In this document: piece after piece, positions 48,717-60,416 of the stretch
Layout: each line of letters opens with the position of its first letter
Numbering within the stretch: position 1 is the first letter of the stretch
Assembly: GCA_037576215.1 (NCBI GenBank)
Contig: JBANDB010000019.1
Location: forward strand, 69,501-133,500
Reading direction: 5' to 3'
DNA: 64,000 nt
From: Armillaria gallica
Taxonomy: Eukaryota > Basidiomycota > Agaricomycetes > Agaricales > Physalacriaceae
Position numbers and translations under genes: made by a program
Notes under the pieces: generated by a model
What the model saw: the letters and a program-made list of their open reading frames with translations, nothing else
Database searches by the model: none
What the model was told of the DNA's origin: nothing

Positions 48717-49924
48717 TGGTCGCTTCACAGTCTGTAACAACAACCCTACCATTTATAGATGTGCAGACAGAATCTGTGAGCCACTTGGCTATCCTGAGAT
48801 ACCTGGCAGTCCAGGTAATCCCAGCCATTAGGTATGTTCATAGCTCTAGGCCTATTTGCTATATAGTTCAACAACCAGGTCCCAGATGGGTGAACATTCT
48901 TGTTGCACCTGCTAGTTCTCCTGGGTATCAGCCTTTTCCCAGTTGTACATTATGCGTACTGTTTGAATTGCACTTATGTATTTGCAATGGTTTGCTACTT
49001 GTATAAAAAGGTACTTTATAAATTGTATATGTTTTCCTTTCAGATTGTCTTATGCCAGTGTCAATTTCGGCTGTCACTAGGCAGTCATTGCTCATTCACT
49101 CTGTGCTCTCTCATCACCCAGCCTGCAGAGCAGTTTTTATACAGGATCCAAAGACTCATTGTCTGAGCAGGTAGAGACAGAGATAGACAGCTGGTAACTG
49201 CATCCCTGGGTGAGCCATGAGATGGAACCATTTTTCCATTTTGGCTTGTGCTTTGCTTGTGCTTCTGGGGGAATTATTATTCATTATTTGGACCCACACA
49301 TTTTATTTGATTAAGTGTGAATAAAACTGCCAGAAAGGTTTCAGAACCAGTCAAAATGGCCTGTCAAAAGGTAGGTAAGTTTCCAATTTTAGAGTGCTCC
49401 GAAGCCCTCCCTCCTACCTGGTATTCCAGTGTCCCATCAAAGGCTAGGCACCAAAGTGCAAAAGTTAAGAGGTCTTGAAAACAAAGTATGCCAAAATGAA
49501 TGTCAATAGATAAGAACAGTAGATAGATACATAGTAGTACTGTAGTCATCCAAAAACAAGGGGGGTTGTGATTACTGGACTGATATAGTATTCTAGTAAG
49601 TTTAGCCATCCAAGCATATAGATCTCTGCCAATGTAAATTCTTTTTCAGTCCCAAAGTCATCACTTTGACCATAAATGTGTCGGTAGGATTCCAGCTTCT
49701 TTCGCCAGCTTCCATAGGCCTGTAAAGCTGCTTATACCCAGAACGATAATCAAGGATGGTGATTATGTGGTGTTCCGGTACATTCTCCTTCTGGGCTAAT
49801 GTTTATAGGTCTTGCATTGTACTGTTTGGATCAGCTGAAAGATCTGCAACTTCACATGCCACAATGTGCATGAAAAATGACTTATGGGCAGCATTCTTTA
49901 CCTAGAACCCCCCCAAACAGTCTA
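48717..49924. other. No gene recognised
   Basis: Sequence between the gag-only element and the end of the MYND gene. Short frames only. The MYND gene's 3' untranslated region would lie at the right-hand side. Confidence 0.4.
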
Positions 49925-51289
49925 TCAGGAATTGAGCTTGAAGATACAAGCCATGATAATGTAACAAAATGAACTGGTTCTGGTGGCCTTTTTGCATTTC
50001 ACACGATGTTCCTTCCAATCCCCACTTTGACATGCCTTGGAGCAGTAAAATTTGTCACCACAATCTATACAAACTCTGATGATTCCAGTTTTATTGAATG
50101 AACACTGCGTCAAAGGATGAGTTTAAACAAGCAGGAATATCATGAAAAGACCAACACTGGGATATTGACAGATGAGGCTATCTCACCAGCTGTCATATGC
50201 GTCGCCATACCATCTTGCCCTATCTCTCAGATGCAACAAGAGGTCCAGAGTATCTAGAGAACTGTCCAGATCAAGCATGCTCCTGACAACTCCCACCCTT
50301 GGCAAATGTTGATGAGCCTGTGAAAGGATGGGAGCCCAAATGAGACAGTCTTCAAGGGAAGCAAAGAGCAAAATTAATGTCTGGTTGAACTGCAACTTGT
50401 GATTGAGAGAAAACGAGCCTTTCGCTATGATGGAGGCCGCCGTTTCAACATCTTCCAGTAAACCTCAGCAGAGAATTTCACCGATCACCTCATAATCCAT
50501 GGAGGCAAGTATCTGCTATATACAGCATAAACATTCCCAGATACATTCCATTATGTTCTGGGAGCAGACCTCCTTTACCAGCTGCTTCAATACTGATGCA
50601 AACCATTGCATGCAGATTGGGGAGTAAAAGACGCAGTCATCAGGGGCTGCTGTGATGATGTACAAAAGAGATCCCAGCATGGCATGAAGTTCACAAATAT
50701 AGCTGGAGTCACATTTGGCAATGGGGAGTAAGCCACAAGGAAATTTGTCAATTGCAGATTCAATGACAGAGAAGAGTATTTTGGGTGCAATATCTCTAGC
50801 CAACTCAAAAAGGCATATGGGGTCAGCTTCTGACAAAGACAAGATGATAATGAACGAACTTTGACGCAATGGACAATGAGGGACCACCAGAAGCCAGATG
50901 TGGATGCATGTAGCATAAAATGATGTGTGTAATGCGATTTGAGAGCAGATAGATGGCTGGGAAGAAAGAATCTCCATCATATGTAGAGCTGGTAACCCCA
51001 CTGTGCTTGCAGTGCTTTGTGAGTCTGAAAGGCGCATCGAACACTCTATGTGACTCTCTTCAGCGCTAGAATTCAATATGAATTTCCTGAATATCTCCTC
51101 CACCCATGGACAGAACACCCTCCACAATGTCATAAGGTTGGGAACTACAAGGCCTAAAAGTGAAAATTTGTGTCTTGACGTGGAATGGACTATTCCAACT
51201 GCTGCAGCGACAACCTTGATATTTTCCAGAAAGTGGCCCTCATCACGAGGAGGCCCTATGTCAAACAGCTTTTGAGTTGTACTTGCCAT
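49925..51289 (-). CDS. MYND zinc-finger protein, probably 3 exons
   Basis: Least damaged gene in the window. ATG at 51289 opens a 255-codon frame without stops (to 50524), of mixed helical and hydrophobic character. Intron 1 is 50464-50523 (60 bases, GTATAT...TGCTGAG). Exon 2 (50463-50187) continues in phase with CLLEDVETAASIIAKG through LHLRDRARWYGDAYDS. Intron 2 is 50105-50186 (GTGAGA...GACGCAG). Exon 3 (50104-49925) carries CIDCGDKFYCSKACQSGDWKEHRVKC, written in part as CGDKFYCSKACQSGDWKEH: the zinc-binding CxxC, YC, C, H and C of a MYND finger, a protein-protein interaction module. The first Cys pair of the usual finger is incomplete (one Cys, QCSF), and the exon 2-3 phases differ by one base, so either the splice site is mis-set or there is a frameshift. 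Function beyond partner binding unknown. About 410 residues. Confidence 0.65.
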
Positions 51290-51670
51290 GACTGCAGACA
51301 GTTTCTAGAAGGGGGATATCAGAGATCTCAATGTCTGACAAGGGGAGGACAGTTGAACCTTCAACTGATTAGCCTGATTCATGTGGAGCATTAAACAATG
51401 GGAAATGGGATGGAGCAAAGAGATGGGTTTGTTCATAGCCTTTGTCTACTTTGCTGGCTGAGTCACATGTAGGGGATGATTTCTTTTGGGAATCCCAGAA
51501 TCTCAGAGCAGTAAACAAGGACATTGGATCACACAAAATCAGACAAGCAGGACAGCATAATATTCCTTAGAACTCTGGCAAAGTGAGTGATTGTCACCCA
51601 AGATGGGGCATAGACTCATATGGTGGCTGGGTGGTAGGATGCCAAGATGTAGCATTCTGACAGAATGCCA

Positions 51671-52475
51671 TAGTTGTATATATACAGACACCACATAGAA
51701 ATCCCATTCCTCATGGTTCCCTTCATCAATGCGTCGAGAGACACTCTTCGCTGAGGGTGTTGCCCAGCATCCGAGTGTCACAGCCTGTGGATGTAATGAA
51801 TAATGGAGTCAGGATGCAGTAGATAAATTTTGACAGACCTGCAACAGTATCCTGATATCAGTAAATGGGCATTCAGCATCAATGTATGTTGGATGGACAA
51901 CACAGTGAGGAGAGTGAGAAACAGATGCAGCACTGAGCTGAGACCTATAGGCAGGAGAGAGAACAGTCACAGCACCGAGCTGGGACTGAATGCAGGACAC
52001 GCCAAGTGTCCCACTGGGAGATAGTGGGAGGAGGTAGAAAAAAGTGGAGAAGATATGATGACTGGTTGTGATGTCATCATCATCGTTACGCATCTCACTT
52101 GGCACCGGGTTTGACTCTCAGTGGGTGCAGTTTTCTCTGCAAGTTTGAACTTGCCCTTGTACCCACGTGAGTCTGACAAACACAGCATTCACCACCAGCA
52201 ATCATCAAATGCAACTTGCATCGGTTCCCTTCTCTGAGCAGGAGACTCAGTGTCTCCCTGCTCCAATCAAAGCTCAGTGCTTTGATATTCTCCAATGAAT
52301 GTGATATGTCTTGGTAGCTTAAACACCTCCCAGCACACCATACAGTTCAAATGGTATTATATATTTTTTCTACCAATCTACCTTCTAATAATCTACATTA
52401 GAAAAAGTGCTCATATCCTCTATCAATGTTGGCAGTGGGCCTCGGATGTGGTCTTGAGATGCAGTTCCAGCATTT
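51671..52475 (-). repeat. Dispersed repeat R1, copy C
   Basis: Reverse complement of 59254-60077 over about 800 bases, with sharp loss of similarity at both ends. The two copies face each other across 6.8 kb. It contains GGGTTTGACTCTCAGTGG (52106-52123), which resembles a Pol III B box after CpG loss, so a tRNA-derived SINE origin of the head is possible but weak. It abuts, or slightly overlaps, the broken gene at 52478-53160. Confidence 0.75.
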
Positions 52476-53100
52476 CCCGAACAGGCCAGCATTGAATGAA
52501 TGGTTTCAGCATTTCATGCTAATCGATCATCTGGCGAATCAAATTGTAGTCAGTTTCAGCTTCACCTTAAATCTACATGACTGAGAACTCACCTGTTTGC
52601 AGATACGAGCCACCTTGTAATCTGCTTGTCTTTTATAGCAAACAGCTGTGTCGAGATGCATCTTGGCAAGGGCATGGACTTCAGCCTGCCAAGCAAATTG
52701 GTGAGGACGATATAGTGCTACTCAATGATCAGGGAATCTTACTGTGATGCTCTCAAATTCTTCTTTAGACCAGCCGCACTCATTCACCAACTTCTTTTCC
52801 ATACTATATCCTCCTGAATTTGGCTGGCCTGGTTGTTTGGGTGGAAGATTGTAGACGCTCTTCTTTGGTGGCTGCAGTACTCCTGGGTTTGGTTTGATGT
52901 CTTCCATTGGCCTGGTTTCCACAGGCAGTTCAGTATGTGGTTCTTCCTGTGACTCGGCACCTCTCAGATTCTCGTCATCTGGAATGTACATGTCATCCAC
53001 TGAATTACGATGTCTATTCCCTTCATTGGGGACATACATGTCATCACCTGGATTCCAAATGGGACAATTGGCCTATCCTCCCACAAGAGCATGGTAGTCG
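52440..53100 (-). pseudogene. Gene fragment, phase-0 introns, unknown family
   Basis: The minus strand has an acidic and Pro-rich stretch with two similar units (DDMYVPNEGNR and DDMYIPDDENL), then GGYSMEKKLVNECGWSKEEF, a TGA at 52722 fitting CGA decay, and ALYRPHQFAWQAEVHALAKM down to KVARICKQ at 52593. A good intron follows (52531-52592, GTGAGT...CGCCAG, phase 0), then MID*HEMLKPFIQCWPVREM and LELHLKTTSE. The N-terminal 'ECGW' helix followed by a 'WP..EM...L' block resembles the N-terminal domain of large unnamed proteins common in Agaricomycetes. A TAG upstream (about 53080), the TAG after MID, and the neighbouring repeat copy cut it off at both sides. Confidence 0.5.
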
Positions 53101-53847
53101 ATCCTTGGTGTGATTGGTGGCAGAGGTCATGACATGAACTTTTGGAATTCAATGCAAGGTGAGATGAGAGGGACATGGTTGTCAATGTGAGGTGTGAGGC
53201 TCATGGTACAGGTCAGGTAGAAGGGGGACCTTTGTGTTAGGCTGCTCCTTTTGATTCTTAAATATAGCACTGTTGCAAACATTCTTCATTGTCAATGGTG
53301 TTGCATGGCAGTCCCTTCACGACAGCAGTGGTACCCTCCATTGTTGATACACTGTGCTCAAAGGGCACTTTGTGTTTGCCTATACTATAATGAGCTCATA
53401 ATGGCTAGTGCTTATGCTCTTGTTCCACATTAGGCCTTCTTACTTTGTCAATTCTACATGTGGGCCAGTGTCTGTGATACATGATGAACATGTAGTCTTG
53501 GGCCTTTTCTCAACCTCTGTCCCTCTGTACATAGGTTTGCAGACCTGGCAATACCTGGATTCAAATTCCATCTCTATCATCATTCACTCAAACATGTGTT
53601 CAATTTTGAGGACAAGAAGAAACAGCCTGATAGGACCACTAGTGGGTGTAATGAGATTGAGAGAGACCCCTTCTGTGACTGTTCAATCATTCAATCATTG
53701 AGTTTTCATAGCTGCCCATACAACCAGTGAATTTGAAACATAAATTGAAGATCGCTACCTGAGATCATGTAGCAGATATGCCTAAAACTAATCGAAAACA
53801 TGCCCAAGCGCTGGATCTCTAAGAATGACCAAGACAGATGACAAGTA
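53101..53847. other. No gene recognised
   Basis: Plus-strand frames up to 97 codons (53408-53701) without recognisable content. The 5' exons of the gene fragment at 52440-53100 would lie here on the minus strand but were not found. Confidence 0.4.
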
Positions 53848-54450
53848 TCACTGAGTGCCACAATGTATGAAGTTGTGACTCACAGAAAAGGCAGTAGAAT
53901 ACAACTGGAGGAACCACCAGCGTTTTGAAAGGAATGGCAAAGTGGGAAGAAGATAGCAGTGATCACTGCCATTATGGGTGCGACACAAGGCCATCAATGC
54001 CACTCCTGCTGCTAATTTCGATGTCCCATATGTCTCATGAAATACTATTGGACGTGTGAATCCTCTCACTCAGGGCAAGCCTAGAGAACATGACAGAAGA
54101 GGGTGTTCCTGAATTGACTTTCAGGTTGGGTCCAATGGCCTGGCACCAAGAGTATGTAGAAGTTGTAATAGTTCAGCTCCAATGGAGTCAACAGGTCACC
54201 ATAAGGTGGTATAAATGGGCTGGCCTGCAAACAAAGTGACACAAATACAGTAACACTCATGAATCACACCAAGGAACTGAGCTATCCTGAATCTATAGAC
54301 TGGAGTGGCCCTGATGCTGGGAAGCAGACTGTGAATCTGAGTGCCCATTCACCGAGAAGAGATGCACAATGAAAATGATACTGATGCACAATTATCATGC
54401 ATCTCGCTTCATAGCTCTCCAATGGGTGAGATTTTAATTAATTAGGTACC
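53848..54450 (-). repeat. Dispersed repeat R1, partial copy (right module)
   Basis: Minus-strand match to 46290-46712 and to 62096-62420, carrying the 'agtcacaa..ttgtgg.actcagt', 'gctggtggttcctcc' and 'atcagg.cca.t.cagtctatagattca' landmarks. It has extra sequence between these blocks compared with the 46 kb copy. Confidence 0.6.
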
Positions 54451-55958
54451 TAATTCATGTAATATACTCCAAATCATGTTACTGAGATCTAGTATTTAGA
54501 TAAAAAGACTCCTTTGTCCACTCAGTACTTGTCATGATCATCAGGGTCAACTGGTAGACTAGCATTGGTTGGCCAGGTAAAGACATATAGTGGTAACTCC
54601 ACAGCATTGCTGGCATTCAATTCGATCCTTTGGTGTGGCAGAAGGCCCACAAGTCACACTTTGTCATAAAAGTTCTCCGGAAGATTCACAATCAGATGAT
54701 GCAAAGTCATGGGCACTTGGCTGCTTGGAAGTCAGAGTGACCGATGGGGTTGAGGCCCTAGCTTCCACTCTCCGTACCCTGTCTGTGTGACATGATAGTG
54801 ATCCAGCCATTTGAGTAGTTTGACGGCTTCAGGGGTGCACCATTCTTTGTGAACCACAGTTGTATAGCCAGGATCTGAATTGCTGCTTTCTTCTGAGCTC
54901 TGACCTTCAGTGCCCAACAAATCGAGCATCCACCAACACAGTCTGAAGACTTCACTGACGACCCCTCTCTCTGTCTTCTGACTGGCACAAAATGTTTTCC
55001 TTCCTTTGAATTTCTATGAAATGCAGCGATTAACAATGGGAGTTGCATAAATTATAAGACTCACTCTGCATCAACATTCTGTTCGGCGACTACTTGCCAA
55101 GTTGTGGGCATGATCATCGTTCATAGAAGCGGGGATATTCCGCTTCAGCATGATGAGCCTCTGCATGAAATGATCACGAATGAGAGTCTGGTCCTCAGAA
55201 AGCTTTTCATATCTGGTGATAAAGTGTTGAAGAAACATTTCTTGCAGTGCAATGTTCCATTCATGCTTTAGGACACTCCAGCATGGTCAAAATGGCTTGA
55301 GAACAGGACCAGGCCCTTCACCATTATGATACACATCTGCGATATCCTGCGTTGATGAACCTATAGACTCCTGCAGGCAGAAAACACAAGACCTGTAACA
55401 GCTAGTGTAACTAAACACAGAATCTGAAGGCAGGTTCTCGTGAGTCTAGTCTTGCACCTCTGTGCGATGACTGTAGCTTCCTGGTGGTGTAGTGAAGTAT
55501 TGCTATGCTTTGTTATGATTCTCTGAAGGCTGTTCAGAGGCTCAAAGTATGTACATGAACTTTCCTAGAAGGGAAAAGATGCATAAACATGGATGTATGC
55601 TGAGCAGGGGCAACCTAGATGTGGTGCGAACTATTTGGTGTCAGAATCCTGGCTATGGTTCTGGTTGGGGAACTCTATGTGAGTTAACGAAGCTAGTGCT
55701 CTAGATGTGAGTGAGGTTTTGTCCAATATAAAGTATGCACAAGCAAGATATAGCTCTAAATGATCCTAATATCAAGCAAGTCAGTACTAATCTTGAGTCG
55801 AGTTAAAAGGGCAATGGTAGCAAACTTTCTCTTCTATGAGAAAGGTAGCTAAGGCCCCAAGGTGTCTAACTCTCTAAGAGTTAAGTGGTGTTGTTTCCTA
55901 AGTTTGGAAACAGTAGTACTGGGTTGTTAGTGGCTAAAAGGCTTCAATCCTAGCTTCG

Positions 55959-56426
55959 GATTGCTCTTTAAAGTGCACAGGTATGCAAGCGAACTTAAAA
56001 CATTGAGGATGCTTCGCAAGGGTAACCAGTAAAGGTTTCCTAGTGAAGTTTTTGGAGAAGAGGTAAGCACACGAAGTTATAGCTAACTTTTATTAGCAAA
56101 GGGAAAGTTCACTAAGTGTTATTTCTCTAATGAACAGTAGAGAAGCACTAACTTTGGGTGTGTGTATCAGATCTGGGAGGTGTATAAGGTAATGTACTTG
56201 TGGGCAAGTACTTCCCTTGGGGTTCATCTCCTTTTTCTTCTTCATACTTTTAGTTAGCTACTTTTATACTACTTTGAGAATTACTTGTATGTAAGCTACA
56301 TTTGTCCTTGCCCTGTTAATTCGCAACACAAGCGCACTATTTACTGTGCAATAGAGTATTCTTGTCCTTTCCTTACTAATGCTGAGTTGAGATCTGTCAG
56401 CAACTGTGCAACTCCAAGAACTACGC
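55959..56426 (-). repeat. 468-base dispersed repeat, copy 2 (LTR-like)
   Basis: Inverted copy of 43843-44310, 468 bases in both. It lies in the interval between exons 13 and 14 of the 54522-59044 gene and so is likely an intronic insertion. Immediately beyond its right end (56390-56530) the octamer ACTGTGCA and near variants recur about seven times. Confidence 0.7.
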
Positions 56427-56535
56427 AACTGTGCATAGCTATGCATAACTGTGCATGTAGCTTCAGTTACTGTGCAATGCTGCTGCAAAGCGAACTTTCT
56501 GTGCATTTACTAAGCCATGAACTGTGCAAAGTAAA
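56341..56535. repeat. Clustered ACTGTGCA motif
   Basis: ACTGTGCA occurs near 56342, 56402, 56428, 56448 and 56469, with the near matches TCTGTGCA (about 56498) and ACTGTGCA again at about 56520, spacing irregular. It includes a perfect 14-base palindrome TGCATAGCTATGCA (56432-56445). It straddles the end of the 468-base repeat. Purpose unknown. Confidence 0.6.
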
Positions 56536-59253
56536 CAGCCTTGGTAAGGCTTTAAATGCTGCTGACTGTAGCATATTATAATAGTTTGCTAACTTTTCAT
56601 TAGAGTTGCATAATAGGATTCAGGATCAAAGTGCCTGACAATCACAGCTGTGCTTTGATATGGAAGTTCGGAAGAGGAAGAATATCACTAGATCATTATA
56701 GACCTGTGAATTTATGAGCATACAGAGCCTGGAGGCTCATCAGCATTGTGTATTTTCCCTCTCTAAGTGCATCGGCTATGTCTTTGTCTGTTTGAATGGA
56801 CAATAGTTCCCTGAATTCATCTTGAATGGCTGCCTGTAAAAGAATCCCTGAATGGTTGCATCGATGATAACATTAGAGCTCTAACCTTCACTTCATTGCC
56901 ATAGGGATCTCGAAATTGTTGCTCTCTTCGGCTCAGAAATTCTCCTGTGCTGTGTTGGTAGTTATGTTTCTTCTTTTTTCATTCTTTTGGCACCTTCATT
57001 TCCTCTTTCTCATCACTGCTACCCAGTCCCAGTTCATCGTCTGTCATGTCATCATGCTGGTGGTTCTCCTCATCATCCTTGTCCTCCTCACAGAAGCTCT
57101 AACCAAACGTGAAGTCATCAAGAGGCAAGTCTATGTCATGTGTTTGGTGGGGAGTCGAGTCTTGCTCGTGCTCAGCTCCCCCACATGAAAAGGCTGCTCA
57201 GACATCTCTATGTCATCGTTCATGTTGAGGGGGTTCAAGAAATGTTTGTCCATAGGATCTGGCATTGCTTGTCGCAGCTTATTCATAGATGGGCATGGTT
57301 TGTAGCGTGGACCGGGCTCCTGGAGAACATCAAGGGCGATTCAATATAGAAAACCTGAGAATGCATGCTGACCTGTGAAAATCTATTTACTTGATCATCA
57401 AGGTCACGGGTCGCTTGTTGTCTTTGAGACTGAACTGGGGGCCTCCTTGGGACAGAGGAGTGTGTGTCCTAATGCACATCAGTGAAAGTAGAAATCAAAG
57501 CGACAATGGAAACATACAGTCTTATGATGCAAGCTGTTGATGACCTCAGGCTGTTTTTCTAGGCACTTTTTCAATGATACATTTTCAGTTGTCAACACTT
57601 GGTTTCTGCTCTTGCATTCTTGGACTTCGGCTTCGGCAGCCTTAACATGGTTTTTCAGTCTTCCAAACTGGTCGGCGGCCGATTTTTGGGCTTCTTCATA
57701 GCGCTCCTGCCATTCTTTCTCCATGGCAGAAGTCTCTCAGTCAACAGCCTCCTGAAACTGCAGTCAAATTGAATGATCTTGCTTCGTGACGATCACTCAA
57801 AAGAGCTCACCTTTGCTTTGTTTTCCTTGACAAGCTCCTGTTGCTTGCCTTTCACCTGTTCATGATTATTATCATTAATACACAGTAGATGATTAGAATG
57901 GTAACATACCTGTCTATCAACCTCTGCTGAAACCTTATTTTTGAACTAGATCAAATACATTAGTGTTTAACACATACACATAATTGATTTACTTACTTGT
58001 GTCTGAAGTATCACCTTTCCTTCCTCTTTGAACTGAATGAATAACACCATCAAAAGACAGCCCTGAATGAAGAAAAGGCAAATGAACCTTCTTGCTGGCC
58101 ACAGCTTTCTTTCACCTTTTGATCATACTGTCCAATTTCTGCATAATGCATTTCATCGTCCCAGAGAACATCTTGCGCACCTTGTCATCTAATTCCTTCT
58201 GTTTCTCTGAAAGCTTTGAGTCACACTTGAACAACAAATGCAGGTCAGCAAAAGAGACATATGATATGCCAACTTATACACACCAATGCCTCAAGTTCCC
58301 TCTTTTGTGCCTCATGCTGTCAGCTGATTTAGACAGTATGATGCAAAGCTGTGATGAGACATGCCTGTTTATCCAGTTCTCCCATTTTGGCGTTGACCTC
58401 TCTTTTGTGCTGCAAAACAGGCCAGGTCAGAAAAAGATAGCAGATCATGTGGTCGTTTTTACACACCCATGCCCTCATCTCCTCAAATTTATCCGTGACA
58501 GCCTTGGCATACTTCAACAGCAAATGACAGTCAGAAAATGAGGTTGTACTGTGTAATTGGTGATATGCATGGCTTGCTGATATCGCGCATTTAATTTGTT
58601 TCCTACCTCTCAATCATCAGCCTCGCCACCCTGATTGCTCGAAACAATCACCTACATGAAACTTTGAGCAGGAACGCACACATGGAATAACCAACCCACT
58701 TTGGATGAAAGGGTTGCCCTAACTTTATTGGGAATGAGCAATGAAGATTGCGAAGTTAAAGGTTTCAGAGCGGAGGCTGAGGAGGACATGACGTTGCTGT
58801 GTCCAAAAGCAAATATGGGTGGCATTTTGATAGTCACAGCTGGTGTGGGATCTGGGACATTTCCCTTGGATGGAAGTGCCTCAATAGGGTCTGGCTGGGG
58901 TGGTAGGTGAAGAGTCAAGCTGCTGCTCAAAGTGCGGAATTCAGTGGGGCCAAGGGAGCCAGTAGAGCCCTTCCAGTGACGGCCTATGCAGGTCTTCCCA
59001 AGAAGCATAGAGTATGGATTCTTGTCCTCTCCATCGTTGGCCATTGGGACTTGAACAGCAAATGAGAAAGGGTGATAGATCGACAAATGCTTGAATGACT
59101 CACGAAACTTTGGTAGTTGAAAGGAAGAAGGTGAGAATCCATTCTGGGCAATAGGGTGTAAAAGAGACAAAGGAAGTGCCTAAACCCAATTGGGTTTGAT
59201 ATTTTGAGAGGCTCGGCCTGGAAGGAGAGACACGTGAGGACCCACTGAATATT

Positions 59254-60077
59254 AATATTTCAAGACCACACCCTAGGCTCATCACTGACATTGATAGAGG
59301 ATACAAGCACTTTTCTTGACAGCAGATTAGTAGAAGGTAAATTAGTAGAAAGAATTTATAATGCACTATTTGAACCAAACATTGTCATGCTATGGTGTGT
59401 TGGGAGGCGAGGCTCAACAGGTTCAAGCTATCAAGGCATATAACATTCATTGGAGAATATCAAAGCACTGAGCTTTGACTGGAGCAGAGAGACACCGAGT
59501 CTCCTGCTCAGAGAAGGGAACCGATGCAAGTTGCATTGATGATTGCCAGCGGTGAATGCTGTATTTGTCAGACTCACATGGGTATGTGAGCAAGTTCAAA
59601 CTTGCAGAGAGAACTGCACCCACTGGGAGTCAAACCCGATGCCAAGCAAGATGCATAATGATGATGATGACATCATGACCAGTCATCATATCTTCTCCAC
59701 TTTTTTCTACCTCCTCCCACCATCTCCTAGCGGGACACTCGGTGTGTCCTGCATTCAGTCCCAGCTCAGTGCTGCAACTGTTCTCTCTCCTGCCTATAGG
59801 TCTCAGCTCAGTGCTGCATCTGTTTCTTGCTCTCCTCACTGTGTTGTCCATCCAACATACATTGATGCCAAATGCCCATTTACTGATATTGGGATACCGT
59901 TGCAGGTCCGTCAAAATTTATTCACTGTATCCTGACTCCATTATTCATCACATCCACAGGCTGTGGTGCTCGGATGCTGGGCAACACCCTCAGCAGCAAG
60001 CGTCTCTCGACCCATTGACAAAGGGAACCATAAGGTATGGGATTTCTATGTGGTGTCTGTATATGCATACTATGTGA
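59254..60077 (+). repeat. Dispersed repeat R1, copy B
   Basis: Opposite orientation to copy C (51671-52475), about 824 bases. Contains the internal duplication bordered by CAGCTCAGTGCTG and the B-box-like sequence on the minus strand (GGGTTTGACTCCC, about 59624-59636). It lies just upstream of the 15-exon gene's start. Confidence 0.75.
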
Positions 60078-60416
60078 TCTACGATTATCTGCATCTTGTG
60101 GTCCACGGTGAATATCTTATGCTCTGATGCCAATACCTCACTTATGACCATCCATTCCTAGGCTACTGTTCTATTCATTTCTCGCAGGGCAGTTAGACTG
60201 TAACACGCAATATACATTGTTTGCTATCATGCAACCACCGTAGTAGTTTCAGGTTGCGTAGACCCATAACTTGAAGAACTATGATGGCCCACCAAAGTTT
60301 GACACAGATGATAGCAAAACTGACATTCAAGGATAATCAGTAACTGCTGCTATCACACTATTTGGACTTGTACAGGGATATGTTCAATAAATTCATATCT
60401 ACATCCACTGACTTCA
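60078..60416. other. No feature seen
   Basis: Short spacer between repeat copy B and the 3' end of the small membrane protein gene; it may hold that gene's 3' untranslated region. No frame or repeat recognised. Confidence 0.4.

Larger units (their letters stand above)
54522..59044 (-). pseudogene. 15-exon coiled-coil gene of unnamed mushroom family
   Basis: Exons on the minus strand: 59044-58700, 58651-58607, 58511-58467, 58409-58365, 58316-58284, 58225-58088, 58032-57997, 57945-57910, 57855-57811, 57751-57518, 57468-57391, 57319-56886, 56833-56696, 55370-55065, 55013-54522. Nearly every intron is phase 0, so exons of 33, 36, 45, 78, 138, 234 and 345 bases are multiples of three. The ATG at 59044 gives a Ser/Pro-rich N-terminus; the mini-exons encode a coiled coil (YAKAVTDKFEEM, HKREVNAKMGELDKQ). 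The C-terminal part has PYGNEVK, HEWNIALQEMF, LGTEGQSSEES and LPENFYDK blocks, which I associate with a much-expanded Agaricomycete family of unknown function. At least eight in-frame TGAs fit CGA decay, one TAG, and a frameshift at a C-run near 57180. One intron is GC-AG (58317-58364). The exon 13-14 junction is unresolved, and a repeat (55959-56426) lies there. Probably dead, though splice sites are intact. Confidence 0.7.

Noticed and set aside
51078..51275. Plus-strand ORF opposite the MYND gene
   Set aside because: Lies entirely inside the antisense 255-codon exon and has no domain.
59543..59935. 130-codon ORF in repeat R1 copy B
   Set aside because: The frame is not conserved in copies A or D and antisense frames are equally open; low-complexity Ser/Leu composition.
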